A stretch of 64,000 nt of DNA, taken from positions 7,111,823 through 7,175,822 of the forward strand of contig OY718803.1 in NCBI GenBank assembly GCA_963070105.1, given 5' to 3'. Below the pieces are notes generated by a model, which was not told the DNA's origin, searched no databases, and worked only from the letters and a program-made list of their open reading frames with translations. The first letter of the stretch is position 1. Every line of letters starts with the position of its first letter. Of this stretch, positions 50,513-63,658 are shown piece by piece. This DNA is from Litomosoides sigmodontis (taxonomy: Eukaryota; Nematoda; Chromadorea; Rhabditida; Onchocercidae). The position numbers and the translations under genes were made by a program.

Positions 50513-53500
50513 TTACAGTAACGGCTGAGCTGTCGAAGAAGAACTATTAGATGCTTCATCGGCAGATAACTGTCGGGTTAAAACACCAGAGTGTGCACTT
50601 AGTATTTTACTTGTGATTCGATGCATATTCATTCTATTCTCTTGTTGTTCCTAAAAAAGTCAGACTGTGAGCTAATTTACAGAACCGATGAAAAATAAGC
50701 ATCCCGTACAGTTGTCTAAATTTTTAGCGCTGATGTTCCAAATCTAGAAAGCTATAAATACAAAACATACTTGTAGCGTATATGTGCGAACAAAGAGCGG
50801 GCGTACAAATAGTTCGTTAAATTTGTAAGCAACTCCCTTATATGTATCTGTTTCGTACTTTCGAAAGTCCCCAACATCGTCTGTGTCAGAAGTCAAATGT
50901 TCCGACTGGTCGAATATAAACTTAAAGAGAATTATAATTCATATCGAGCAATTAGAAGTGTTAAAATTTGCTTTTGAAGTAAATTATAATGGTTTGATTA
51001 GTTTGTAAAATCTTTTGCAAAATGAAATCCAAATGTCACATTAGAGAAAAAAATAACTAATAATGCAATTTAATAATAATCATTCAAAAACCATTTCTTG
51101 CGTTTTACTTAGCAGCACTGCAGACTTATCCCCATCGCTCGCAATTCGCATACCTCTATTCTTTCGATGCTTCCTATCTGGGAAAACACTACTTAACACC
51201 TGAAAATTCAAGTACCAGTTTTTTTTTGAATTGTGACGAAAGTATGGCATTTATAGATATGTATGTTTTTGTAATCAGAAAAGACAGTGAAAATGTTTAT
51301 GCAATTACAGTAACAAAAGCTAAAATGTTTACCCGCAGCACAGGTAAAGTTGTACCGCCGAGGAAAATTATGGTGAATAATACGATGAAAAGCGTCGTTG
51401 TTAACAAAACTCTTTTTGTTTCTTCGTTTTCTATTGATATGTGTAATGCTAACGCAAATGCGACAGCACCCCTCATACCTAAAAGGTTCAGTTTAATCAA
51501 GAAAATCTCAGACCTTTTTTATCTTTGTTATATACTGACTTTCACGACTTAAACTTCATATAGTGAGCTCTGTTAAGCTGAAATTTCAAAGTAGTTTTAA
51601 TTAATTCTTTCACTGATTCAATATTTCGATTATATTTCAGAAATGGAATAAGATAGCAGAAAGCTAATTCGTCGATATTTTTGAAGTGGAATTAATTTAA
51701 GTTCCTTTTTAAAATCAGTCCAACAAAGATTACAAGTTGATCATGAATAAAAGAAGTATAGAAAGTCCACTCGAACTGCATTATTGATTTCCTTAAGCTG
51801 TCATTCGAATTATGTAAAATAATGTGAAACCAATGTGAAACTTGCCGCTATACCACATGATGAACTGATTCTTCATAGAAATTTGAGGACGGCGACATTT
51901 ATTAGCCAAATAAGCAAGAGGAAATACGTTGAACGCGCGTCCAATGAAGCAAAGCAACTATAATGGCGTCTTTTGAATTAAGTAGTAGGAATCTTCGGTT
52001 TTTTAGTCGTACAGCAATCCAGTGAAACTTCCAGTGCCGACGGATTGTACAAAAAATACAAGTCAACTAATAATTTCAAGAAACTTTACATTATTCAGTT
52101 TCACCCTTGATCAGATCATAAGTAACGCAATAGAACTTACAAAAGCATGTTTAATAAACTAAAGTACAACACTTACAATACTCCATGATACAAACATTGG
52201 CTGGAATTGAAGTTTGATTGTGAATAAAGCCAGTCCCAAATATGCAAACGTGCACGTTTCTTAAAATTTACTGATAATGATCAATGCTAACTCGGATTTC
52301 CCAACATCAGCTTTATATCATAAATGCAGATCTTTCCGTTATTTTCGCATGCATAAAAATTTACCTGCTACGAATGCCAACGTTCTAAATGTCTGTTGCA
52401 TGGTAATTTGTGTAATAGGCGAAATATTGAAATGTGTGTATTGAGACATGGTTATTGAGCAAAACAAAATTGCCATTATACCTGAAACTACAGAAAAGTG
52501 GAGCACAATATGACAAGTGTGAAGTAACCTAATCAAAAGAAGTTTTGTGCTAAATACCTGAAAATGAAATAGCTTCCGCAAGACCGTATGGCAAGTATGC
52601 AAATATAAGTAATAAAGCGAACTCCAATGATGGAGTTTTACGCAGGTCGACGTACTTAAACAACTGAAATAAACATAAAAAAATCAAAACTGAATCCTTG
52701 ACATGGTCAGTTATTAATGAAGCAAAAAAATACTAAAACTAAAAGTAGGAATTGAAGAGACACACATACCAGCGCTGAAAGAAATCCAACAAAAGCACCA
52801 AGAAGAGCAGATATGAGAAAAATGTAGGTAAATCTGGAGATTACTGGGAAAAACAAGCTGCCTGACGTTGAAGATGTAATGTTCTGGAGAGACATTTCCA
52901 GAGAAGTAGATGTGAGGACGATGGAGACGGCATCGTTAAGCATGGACTCTCCAAAAACGAGCATATACAGCATTCGTTCAACCTGAAATTAGTTTCAACA
53001 GCAAAATTAATGTAACTATTTTGCTCGATTGAAAAACAGATAGTTCAGCACAAAAGTGGCAATGAGGGAAGAAATTCCTTTAAGTCACCATTTCGTTTTT
53101 TATGAAATCTTGATTTTTCGTGGTTTTGAATAAGACTATTAAATATGAAAACGCAGTTGCACTAAGGTGCCAATGCGGGGAATTTTCAACAGAAAAGTAA
53201 AAGCGTACATTCAATGCTTGAAAGATAGCAAGCGTGGCAACTGGATCAACGGCAGAAATCATTGATCCAAATGCGAAACTTTCTGCGGCACTCATCTTAT
53301 ATATCAAATCTGCCTGACAGTAAAAAAATAAGAACTGAGTCATAAGTAACAAATGCAATATGAAACAAAGCTGACAAGTGTTTTGATCTAAACAAACCTT
53401 ACTCTATTTGGTTGCAAACAGTAAAAAACTTCTAACTCACTAAGAGATGAATTTGAAATCGTTTGTGCACTCTTCAGGAAATGGTGATAAAGTTGAAAGT

Positions 53501-55246
53501 ATGACTCCAGAAGACAAACCAAAATAAATGTTACTAATTATTTCGAATGATGGAAATGTTAAAGACTGTAACATATCCCTCAATTTCATTCATACAAATT
53601 GGAAACTCAAAAATAAACCATGCGTTTCAAGAAATACAATGAAAATTTAGTCCAGTGAACCTGGCCAAGGATGTACAACGCCGAACCAATAGTTAAAGCA
53701 GATATTACTGTTCCAAGTGTAGCGAACGACAAGATCGGGAATATGTTTGTGAAAAAGTCGCCCTACAATAGTTCAAACTTCATTGCCCAAGTAAAATAAG
53801 GCATCAAAAAATGTCGAGGAAGATCGATATGAAAGATACGCTTCTTCTTGCTCGATCGATTATTTTTATTTCGTAACTTACTTTGTGTAGATTGTAACCG
53901 TTCTCGAAAATAATCGGTGGAAGAAGAACAAGAAAGAATATATTGGGACTAAATGTTTCCACTTCTGTCCAATCTTTTTTGCTGTATGAAAGAACCAGAC
54001 CAATTACAGCACCTACAAATTTTCTCACATAGAACAATGTTACAAAATAATACAGTTTTGCGAAATGTGGAGAACTCAAGAAGCATTCAGCAAAAAAAAA
54101 TAGGATTCAAAATTTTCGCTTCAATAATAGCATTTTTTGATTATGATCATCAGCTGAGTACTAGGTCAGAGAAATATTGTTACTAGACTAAATGAAAAAC
54201 TACATCCGTTATACCTCGCCAACTGCAAAACAATTACCTAAGGGGAAATTCCGTAATGAATAATGACAGATTTAACAAAAACTCCCCTAAAATAACTATG
54301 GCTAAGCTTTCTGGTATAAAATATAACTTAGACACGATAAGCATATGAACAACCAGTGTTGACACAGCAATCACCATAAGTATGAAAAATATAGCCTGAA
54401 AAATTTTTAAATAAAGGTAAAATGCTAAATACATCCATCGTTCTAATAAGAATTACGCTGCCTCGAAAAGAAAACGATTCACCATCGAACTTTTCTTTTC
54501 CTCCACATTTTCGCTGTGCTCATCAATCATCGATAATATTGGTGGTTTCATTGTATTGTTGCTTATGAAATCACTATAAAAGAAGAAAATTAGCTAGTGC
54601 TAATGTCAAGAATTTCTACCTGATAACTTCAGTATTGAATCGAGTTGTATTAAATCGATTTTCAGTATTGAATTTTAAAAATATTAAAGTATTAAATCAG
54701 CAATTCTCAGTATTTCAGTATCAAGTATTCAGTATTGTATTAAATCGATTTTCAGTAATTTTCAGTATTAAATCGAGTTTTCTGCGCAGCTTGACGTTAC
54801 AAGATAGTCTTAATACGAAGGCAAAAAGAGACTTCAAATTCTATTCACTATTAGCTTAAAGATTGGATTGATCGATAGAAACCATTCTTCTTGTCAATTA
54901 GCATACCATCCATCAATTGCTGATGTCCGCAATTTTATCTATTCAACCATCCTTAAACAACTATTTTTTCCACTTACCACTTTCACCGGCTTAACTTCAA
55001 CTTTTAAAACAGTTAAATTTTGCAGGGCCGTTCATCACATCTTTAAATTCAAAAAAAAATCAAAATTGCGGAATTATCGTAACTAATAAAGATATTTGTA
55101 AATATCGAAAGCGCATACCTTTCTGTATTATTGCTACCGAGATCTGTTTCGCGAAACAAATCTCCACTAACCGAAAGTACCAGTAGAAGTTTCACTAACT
55201 CACCAATGCTAAATACACTTCGCTTTCCAATGTTTGTGCTCAGCAT
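50513..55246 (-). CDS. Na+/H+ exchanger, NHE8 (SLC9A8) type
   Basis: Fifteen exons: 55246-55119, 54573-54462, 54395-54283, 54023-53882, 53762-53661, 53313-53209, 52982-52770, 52663-52558, 52481-52365, 52259-52177, 51957-51846, 51478-51333, 51199-51109, 50880-50771, 50650-50513; 605 residues (human NHE8 581). Blocks: FLVLLPPIIFENGYNLHK (amiloride-site region), FAFGSMISAVDPVATLAIF, LVFGESMLNDAVSIVLT (transport ND), LRKTPSLEFALLLIFAYLPY, GIMAILFCSITMSQYTHFN, ETCTFAYLGLALF, MWYSGMRGAVAFALAL. About 12 membrane helices with a cytosolic tail. NHE8 sets Golgi/endosome or apical pH (family knowledge). The SL-type acceptor TTTCCAG lies 28 bp before the ATG. Introns after 51846 and 54462 use GC donors. 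The boundary after exon 13 is uncertain. Confidence 0.92.
54646..54757. repeat. 22-bp direct repeat pair in NHE8 intron 1
   Basis: The sequence starting TGTATTAAATCGATTTTCAG occurs at 54646 and again at 54736, 90 bp apart. Several shorter CAGTATT and TTAAATCGAG variants lie between and after. It is a degenerate intronic repeat rich in decoy TTTTCAG acceptors. Confidence 0.8.
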
Positions 55247-56486
55247 CGTTTCCCCTTTCAGCTTAACTTCTCTGGAAACATTCATTTCATGATTGCATGC
55301 TGCATGCACCACAACGCATTTTATTTGATCCGCCAATTTCAACAATTTAGTCTTCGGAATCGAAAGCATAATTCAAGTGTTGTATAAAACATTTGTTCCA
55401 CCTCGTTTGAATAATAAATTAAACTGATCTGAGACCAGAAAGTAACCGAAAAGCCATAAAAAGTGCCCAACATTTCACACGTTATGCGGAACAGTGAACC
55501 ACGATGGGATGGGTAACGGACAAGGATGAATAATTGTTCCTACATTGAATGATAACGCCATGAACAGCCCTCACGGAGATTCGTTACGCAGATAAGCACA
55601 GATGAAAGAACACTACAGTGAATATCCCAGAAGCTTTCATACTGAGACGTATGAAGCAAACAACCCGATTTTTACAAAAAAAAGTTTCAGGTCGAAAAGC
55701 CACAGTGGTTGAGACATTATGTTCTGCCTATCAAAGAACTTGGAAAGAAACAACTTTATTGGTCTGCATCCAAGTAATTCCATCAACACAGAAATATGGA
55801 AAAAGGAACAAACCTGAAAAATAACATACATTCCAAACACACAGTCATGAATTCTGGATAGAAAAAATGGGAGGTAAACACTGCAAAAAGTAGGAATTAA
55901 GATATTAAAAAGGATTAATGAATTGGAAAGGATTCGCTTTAAACAAAGCATAATGAATTAATAACAATGCTTCATAATACTAAAAGCCACGAGTGACAGG
56001 TGGGGAAAAACATTTACGAACGGCAGTAGATAAATAAAAGCATTGTTGTCACTCCTTACACTTAAATTTTGAAAGCAAAGACTTTATAATTGAGTCAGGC
56101 GGTGTGCATAAAATAGCAATTATTACTAGGAAGATGAAAGTCAACAATGAAAATCAACTGGAAATTAGAACAATAACATTCATCCGCAATTTTCTCACAA
56201 TTAATCCTTTCACTGATGAAAGTAACGCACAGAAAAGAACGGCAATCAAACAAATAGTAACATACTTCATTAAAGAAGATCCACTCTGATCACAGGAAAT
56301 CGATTTTTTTCGGGACTTTCCTTCAGCTAAATTGTATCGTCCATTTTCTTCTCACTTCATTACATTCAATTACTTATCTTTACCCCAGCGAACTTAACCT
56401 GTGACCGTCGTCTTCATAAGAATTCAAATTCTAATAATAGAAATAACAAACGAGACCATTACTTCACGACAACTCAGCAAATCACT
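55247..56486. other. Intergenic, no feature seen
   Basis: About 1.2 kb between the NHE8 start and the lamin stop. No conserved exon or repeat stands out. Confidence 0.5.
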
Positions 56487-59400
56487 CTACATGACAGCAC
56501 ATCGCTGATCCGGATCTTGACCATCATCGCCCACAAACTGTCCATACTGAAGCTCGGCTATGCTTTCTCTAGTAGCCATTTCATTTCCATCTGCGTCAAC
56601 CAAGGATGTTTTGACTCGATCACCTGCAGGCCACTGTTGATTCTTCATTACCAGCTGGGACGGTGGCGTGTGTTTTTCGCCACTATCCGCGCTCCAAACC
56701 TTCAATAAATTCAGGGAAAACATAAAGAAAATGAATTAATTAATGCGAGCAGACAAAAAAACAATCTATGTTGCATTAAAAAGACCCCTGTTTTCTTCAT
56801 CTCACACAGGAAAAAACTTTGTTATAAACCAAGTCCAACTGCATCCATCTAAAAACTAGCGAATCTTCTAATAAATGAAAAATACATACAGTGATAGTAT
56901 CACCAGGTTTCATCGTTTGTCTAGAATGGAATTTGTAAACGGTTTCTTTGTCATTTGCAATACTTTTTATGGCCCACTGCCCAATTGAAATTGTTTCCTC
57001 TCCCTTATTCACTAACTTGATGAACTTCCCATCCGTGTCATGCTCCTCTATTTCAATATCACAATCCGAGTTAGAAGTCGTCTGAAATTAACTCATTTTC
57101 AACTGAACCTGGTAGCACACAACATTAATCATTTATGAAGCACATCTCAAACATCCCGTACGATAACAATTCGTGTGATGTGCAGCAATAATCTCTTATG
57201 CATGAACTAACGACATTAGGAATACCTTGTACGACTTTGCAGTGTTACGATAGTATAAACTGTCGTCTGATGCATTAAATCGTTTTCGCTTAATCGGACG
57301 ACGATGGCCAGCATCTGTATATGCCAAACTAAAGCGATCACCCGCTGCTGGTGAAGCAGCTGGAGAACCTCCCGAAGACTGTTGCGAAATATTTAACCTA
57401 AATTGTAATTTTTATTGAAGAAAGCAATGTAAGTGTCACAAAACTCCCTCTCAACCAAAGCACATTAATACGCAGTGCTACAGTAATAAAATTCACAACA
57501 TTAACTAGACTTTCGTTGCATCAGAATCCCTTGATCAATGACATATGAAAGGAAAAAAATACCGAGATTCTTCTCCTTCTAACAAATTCTGATATGCTTT
57601 CAGTTCTGTATCAAGTTGCACCTTAAGGTCAAACAAATCTTGATACTCGTTCAATAAACGATCGATTTCTCCCTGAAGCTCCGAAATGCGCTTGTCACGC
57701 TGACTAGTGCGCACATCGCAATCATCACGCACAAAACGCAGCTGAAATATACATCGTAATGGTGGTTCCCACTGAATAAGTTGCTAAGTTTGGTAAACCA
57801 CAGAACCCGACCGAAAGCACCTACTAAATATAACCAGGTATTAACAAACCTGACTCTCCAGATCAGCAACTTTTTTGTTAAGACCTTCTATACGGCTTTC
57901 ATAACCATTTCCAACTTTTTCCATTTCATGAATACGTAGACGTAACCTTGCTGATTCCTCTTTCGCCAAATTCATTTGTTGACGAGCTTCATTTGCTTCA
58001 TTAAGTTTGTTCTAAAGTAGAACTCATGAGCTTACAAAATCAAACAAAAGAATAAACATCCCATTCTGAACGACATCAACCTTGTAAGTTTCATCGATCT
58101 CACGACGGTTCTTGTTCAGTCTTTCATCAAATTCAGCGCGCATTGCTTGTAGTTGTTCTTGCAAGCGTGATTCATATGTTCGTTCCATCTCACGTGCTGT
58201 TGTTGTCATCTCGACCTGCCGTTTTCGATGTATTTCCTCCAACTGCTGAAAAAAGAGCAACGCATCCATAAATTTAACCAACTGAATGTCACGCCCTGCT
58301 CCGTTATAACAAATACATCGCATAAAATTTCAAAAACGGCCCTTAAACATACCCCCTCATGCGTTCTTTTTATAAATTCATAATCTTCCTTCAGTGATTG
58401 GTTCTGATTATGAAGTGCAGTATTGGCAAGCGCCTCATCTTCAACTTGTTTGCGCAATATTTCGAGCTGCTGCTTCAAGTCTTCATTTTCAGCAAGCAGG
58501 TTCTAGAAGAGCAATTTATAACAAAAAGTATAACAGAAAATTCTTTAGTTAATCCAAATGTAATGTAAACCTTATTTTCGTCCTCCAGATGTCTTCTCAT
58601 GTTATCGGCAGAATTTAGTCTAGCCTGAAGATCCTGGATAAGACTGTCGTTACTTAGACGAAGCTTTTCGGATTGCTTTAATTCCTTTTCAAATTTCCCA
58701 ATCTTAAAATATACAAAAGATAAACTTTAGATGAACGGAACTGAAATTAAAAATTGAATAGGCAGTAAAGATTTGAGTAGACTGATAATTCTTCACAGAT
58801 ATGAATTTAATGATTAATATCAACGAATGTAGCGGTTCCAGGCAGTCATACAACACCACATTCTACGTGACCTATCTATACCTAATGAGGATTGAATTAA
58901 TTACTCTAGCACGAAGATTATCCCGTTCGGCGAGTGCCGATTTCGCTTCCATATTAACGCGAGTTTTCTCTTTCAAAGCATCATCGATTAAGTCGCGCAA
59001 CTCCTTAACTTTCGACTCATAACGCGACACCAAATCATGGCGTTCTTTCTTTTCGACTACTTCGCTTTCATTTATGCGGACGTTTAAGCGCTCATTTTCA
59101 AGCTCAAGTTGACGAACTCTCTAAAAAATGACAAAAGGATAAGAGAATTCTGCCTACATTTTCTTCCTAGCGCAAAATCCAATTTTAGCACGCAGCTTTT
59201 CACAGTGTTCATAAGAAATGAATAACTGAAAAATAATTAACAAAAACTAAATCAGAGTTTCCATTCTTGGAAGAAATTAGATTTAATGTAAACATTTACA
59301 TCGATGTAAACAGCAAGACGATCGTTCAGATTTGATAACGTATCCTTCTCGTACTGTCGAGTCCGACGACTAGGTGAAACCGAAATGCTAAAAAACGAAA

Positions 59401-59717
59401 GGAAACAAAGAATTGTGTTTCATTCACAACCTAATTAGTGAAATCTACATTAATAAAAATGTTTTACCAATAAGTGACGAAATATTCTTGAAGTAGAAAA
59501 TATAATAAGATCTCATTTTTGAGTCTAAAAACTTCCTCATATTTTCATAAAACAACTCAGTTTCTGAGTTGAGGAAGTATAAATCATACTTTAAAGACGA
59601 TTCACTTCCATCTCCACTGCCCTCCACAAGAATCGGATATTCAGCTGTTGCAATTCGACTGTTCGATGCTAGACTAGCTGTACGAGACGACGAACGTTTT
59701 TGCTTCGATGCAGACAT
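56487..59717 (-). CDS. lmn-1: Nuclear lamin (single B-type lamin, LMN-1)
   Basis: Eleven exons from ATG at 59717 (exon 1 59717-59590) to TAG at 56487. Ser/Arg-rich head; rod start EKDTLSNLNDRLAVYID plus RVRQLELEN; long coiled-coil heptads; rod end LDTELKAYQNLLEGEE. A nuclear localisation signal RRPIKRKRF lies in the tail. The Ig-like lamin tail domain includes GKFIKLVNKGEETISIGQWA and VWSADSG, and a C-terminal CAAX box CAVM gives farnesylation. Lamins polymerise under the inner nuclear membrane and anchor chromatin (family knowledge). The CAAX box and nuclear signal separate it from cytoplasmic intermediate filaments. An acceptor CCTGACAG lies five bases before the ATG, consistent with trans-splicing. 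Introns 3-8 lie at phase 0 between coil segments. Confidence 0.96.
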
Positions 59718-60089
59718 TTTTCTGTCAGGATAATCTTTTAGAATGCTGAATATTTAAATTACTATAAGTCACAACAACTACATTCTCTCAAAATGCACTA
59801 ATCGCGCTAAATCTCTTAATGAAGCGGTGAGAAAAATACATTATAGACAGAGTTCAATAATACCATCGTTAACTCATACATTTACACACTCCTAATATAC
59901 AATGAACGAGTTGTATACCTTCCTAATGTTTCCAAGACTTCATCAGAAAATCTGTTCCACACTTACTCATACAGTAACACAAATATAAATGCATGCTTAC
60001 TTCTAGGTATTTACAGATATGCAAATAAAGAAAAAGCATAAGAAAATCTGAAATGCGATTAGAATGGTTTAGAAAATAGAATTTTAAAT

Positions 60090-60473
60090 CTACTCAGAGA
60101 TTATTATCACGAAAACAGTTATCGCGACCTCCATGTTCAGTGCGAGAAAGAGGACGCGGAAAAGAAGAGGGAGACATAGAAGACCAAAACGGACACTGTG
60201 AAAGCTGATGATTACTGCAACATCAGGAGTAGAAGCAGCAAATGACAGATGTACATCGCCGCCTGCATTTTGCAAGTTGCGCAACACTTTTCGAAACACA
60301 CTCATACAGCTTAGCACAACAGCATTCGCAATGGAAGATGACGCTTCGCAATCGGCGCTATTAGGCACCTTACGATCGACTCGACCACCCACTATGCAAA
60401 TTTGAATTTCACCCAAGTTGTAACAGGGATGTTCGTAAGATGGGTGTGATTTGTGTGAAGGATCGGGGAACAC
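60090..60473 (-). CDS. Unrecognised open frame, possible exon
   Basis: Not recognised. A 127-codon frame lacks a convincing ATG (the listed start is GTG) and follows an acceptor-like ACGTTCAG. The first 90 residues, with YNLGEIQICIVGGRVDRKVP and NAVVLSCMSVFRKVLRNLQN, look protein-like and GC-richer than the flanks. A GTAATC donor follows VDA-like codons near 60210. The last 35 residues are hydrophobic and probably intronic. The opposite strand is also open (60208-60405), so the strand is uncertain. Confidence 0.35.
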   Translation of the reverse strand: MFPDPSHKSHPSYEHPCYNLGEIQICIVGGRVDRKVPNSADCEASSSIANAVVLSCMSVFRKVLRNLQNAGGDVHLSFAASTPDVAVIISFHSVRFGLLCLPLLFRVLFLALNMEVAITVFVIIISE

Positions 60474-61890
60474 GTGCTGAACGTATGTGTACGCAATTGA
60501 AAATTAGGAAAGAGAGCAGAGGGTGCAAAACTTTATTAATAGTTTAATTTTTAGCAGATTTTTCATTTGAATTTTGCGTGGAAAGACGAGGTTAGGGTGA
60601 TAGTATCGCTAACAGTGTTAGCAATGTTAACAGTAACGTCTCACTTGCCACCACCAGTAAAGCGAAGCTCCTCTTTTTTTCGGAAGTGAGAGATACTGCT
60701 ATTTGAAAGTATAAGAATGGCAAATGAAGACGCCTTACATGACTGACTTATGCAAAGTGCAGCACATCAAATAGTTCGTGGCACAGTAAAATTGAATGTA
60801 ATTACTATCAACTTCATTTTCATTTTCATTTGTACGACTAAAATGAAATGAATTAGCGGCCAGTGACAGCTATAGGTATTCTTTGATGCACATCGGGTAG
60901 TAATTCGATTCCGATTATGTTTGCGAGTTGAGCAGCTAATTCAATTTCAATTGACTCAGTGGAAGCGGACCTGACCGTGATTGGCTTCTAACTAGCCTTG
61001 CACGGCCTTCATCTTAGAAATAGTAGACTTATCAGTGACTTGGCACGTTATCAGTGCAAAGGACTAAATGTTTTCATTCGGTGAGGCATGCGGCAAAGGA
61101 TCAAAGGATGTGAGGAAATAGAGCGAAATATGCGCTGCCTGTGCTGGCACGACAAGTCTTCTTGCTCCTTGGCTAGCAGAGCAGTGAGCGAGCAAATTAC
61201 AGTTATGTAATGTGTGAGTTGTTGAAGTGTCACGTGGATATTGAATTGACCATCATCAAAGCGGTACCGACACTTATCTAACCACTGTGAAATATTTATC
61301 CATTGTTATACAATTTCAATAGTTACTCAACACGATTTTAAATACCATTCGCGTTCACTGTGATTTTTATTTTTAGCACACTTAACATCAGTGTATTCAT
61401 GTGTTGCCTGTTTTCTCAATTAATTAATCATCCAAATGTCTAAGTGATTTAAGTATTTCGACAGCTGAATTTAAGGATAATTATCCAGCTTATCAATGCG
61501 GGAGGCTGCAGCACTCTGCAAGTCGTGTATTCCACCACATCTGCGATAATGTATGTTCGGAGTTCTTCAGCGCGTTTCCATCAAATTGAAGAATTGACCG
61601 ACCACAACGTTTGATGCGTCGTCTCTCTCTCTACCTTTTCGGATGACTTCCCACCTCGAACTCTGCGTTCTACGCACCTCCTATACCATCCTCGCAAAGC
61701 GTCCCCTCCGCCGGGCTGATCGGCCAACAATGACGCGGCACACATCAATCACTTCGCCCCTCTAACTTCATCCACCAAACTTCACAACCCTTTTTTTGCT
61801 CTTTCAAGTAAAGAGAGCACGGACAGCAAGCGTTGCAACCATGACGAGTGCTGCTGAGTCACATTTCAACCACCTTTGCAAAAACCGGTC
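60474..61890. other. Sparse region, no feature seen
   Basis: About 1.4 kb without a conserved exon. A pyrimidine-rich, GC-richer stretch near 61600-61790 precedes the tRNA but has no recognisable gene. Confidence 0.45.
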
Positions 61891-61977
61891 TGCCCCATGG
61901 CAGGCTCGAACTGCCGACCTTCGCATCTCCCAGCAGACTTATAAGTACGACGCGCTAACCAACTGCGCTAATGGGGC
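61891..61977 (-). tRNA. tRNA-Ile(UAU) with 13-nt intron
   Basis: The minus strand folds as a complete cloverleaf. The acceptor stem GCCCCAT pairs with ATGGGGC; D-stem GCGC/GCGC; anticodon stem TCGTA with TGCGA; the T-arm is GGCAG-TTCGAGC-CTGCC; discriminator A. The anticodon loop is CTTATAA with anticodon UAU, giving isoleucine AUA decoding. It is interrupted one base 3' of the anticodon by 13 nt (AGTCTGCTGGGAG). Removing them gives a 74-nt tRNA. An intron at this position is typical of eukaryotic tRNA-Ile(UAU). The A-box (TAGCGCAGTTGG) and B-box (GTTCGAGCC) look intact, so the gene should be active. Confidence 0.93.
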
Positions 61978-63658
61978 ACGTCCACGCAACTCCCACTACG
62001 TTATATCCAGCATCCGCTCATCATTGCATCAGGGAAGAGTAAGGTTTTGCAGGCCTGTAGTGTGATCACTCCCTCCTCAATTTATGAAGGATGATAATTC
62101 ACGCTTGCAAACATTCACTCGATCGGTCCTCAACAACTAGCTATTTTAGCAACTAACATGTAGCCGATGAATTTTGCAAATAACCGAAATGGTTGCCTTT
62201 ATGTGCGTGTGCCGCATGAAAAACGAAGTTACCATGTTGAGACCGACCATTAGCATGCGTGGAACTTTCACGTAAAATCTTACATCCTAACGTAAGGGAA
62301 TTTCTCACCTACTGTTTGCAGGAAGCTGTCAGTTAGACTTTAGAAAAATTAAAAATAAGAGCAATCACTAAATGGCTGTGCCACATCTCTTTTCATTCAA
62401 ACAAATAAGTAGATTTGGGAGAAATATTTTCGGTTCATTCTTCATTGGTCTCCAAGAACAAAATAATTCACGAAATGTTGTAGGAGGTGTGCGGTTGTGC
62501 ATATCTTCCACTTGTCGGTGCAACTCTTCGATATTCTCTTTTCGAAATTCATCTGCTCTGCTCCATCTGCGCAGAAGCGATGAATTCATTAAATAAGCCT
62601 TTACCTTATTTAACGCTTGAAATTTCTCGACTATTATAACATGAAAATTTACTTGCTTATCAGGCAGACGCTTTCATAAAAATTGGAAACTTTCAGCTTT
62701 TCACCATTCGTAAATTTCCCTTAAATTTGCCACTTATCAAATAATTAAATAAATATGTGATAGGACAAAATTAAAGCATTAAATTAGTGAAAATTTTATA
62801 AACCGGCAGCTTCATAATAACATCTTCAAATTTCAGTTATAATGGGGATAATCAGAATAACTTTCATCATATCTCACCTTATCGATACTTGCTTCACGCA
62901 GTATTGCCAAGGAGAATTAGAAATGAGTCCTAAGCATCTTTGGTTTAAAGCGGTAAAATTTCTGCACATCGCAAACATCAACTCTAAACAGTTTAGAATT
63001 TAAAAAGCAGTTTAGAAATCCTGCTAAAAATTTTGAGCTCACCTTAACACTTTGGAGTTACTTTTTGAACCAATGCGGAAGAACGATTTGTTATATGCAC
63101 TGAGAGATAACGGAAAATGAAGGTAATAAGCAAGGAAATAATTTCCGGTTTGTAGCACTACAAACGAATGCAATGTACCGGACGGACAACGAGTTCCCCT
63201 CTTTGTAGCATCAGTCGGACACTCACCGGTAGAGGATCAACTGTTGCAAATGTGAACTGTCCACCGAATAAGTTTTTTTTTCTTTTTCTCATACGACTGT
63301 TATTCGTTTTACTGATAATAGAGATTGGAAAAGCACCGACATAGACAAGTAATATGTGGAAGAGTTAGGAAGTAAATTCCAGCAAGGAAGTTAGTTGTGA
63401 ATTTACTACATCAAAGGAAAGCGAATATTCATGTCAATACTACAAGCAAGCAGAAACAGGTGAACTGACACAATTCTGCTGCTGCTTCGGGTGAGCAACC
63501 GTTATTATTCCGTAAACGATGTGAGATGTATTTTTCAACGTGAACTTTTTGCTCTCTTGGACACCCGTTTATTAAGATGAATTCAGGACAGGTAGAGAGA
63601 TCAGGCAAAGTTTGGGGAGGAAGTTGAGAGCAAAAGAAAATAATTGGAACTTTTTTAC
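61978..63658. other. Sparse region with one doubtful open frame
   Basis: About 1.7 kb. Apart from the minus-strand frame at 62368-62589 described separately, no coding block, RNA or mobile element could be supported. Confidence 0.45.
62368..62589 (-). CDS. Small unrecognised open frame
   Basis: Not recognised. An ATG-initiated 73-codon frame begins MNSSLLRRWSRADEFRKENI. The first 40 residues are highly charged and helical. The frame is unspliced. The complementary strand is open too, and no flanking exons or promoter elements were found. It could be a lone exon or chance. Confidence 0.3.
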   Translation of the reverse strand: MNSSLLRRWSRADEFRKENIEELHRQVEDMHNRTPPTTFRELFCSWRPMKNEPKIFLPNLLICLNEKRCGTAI

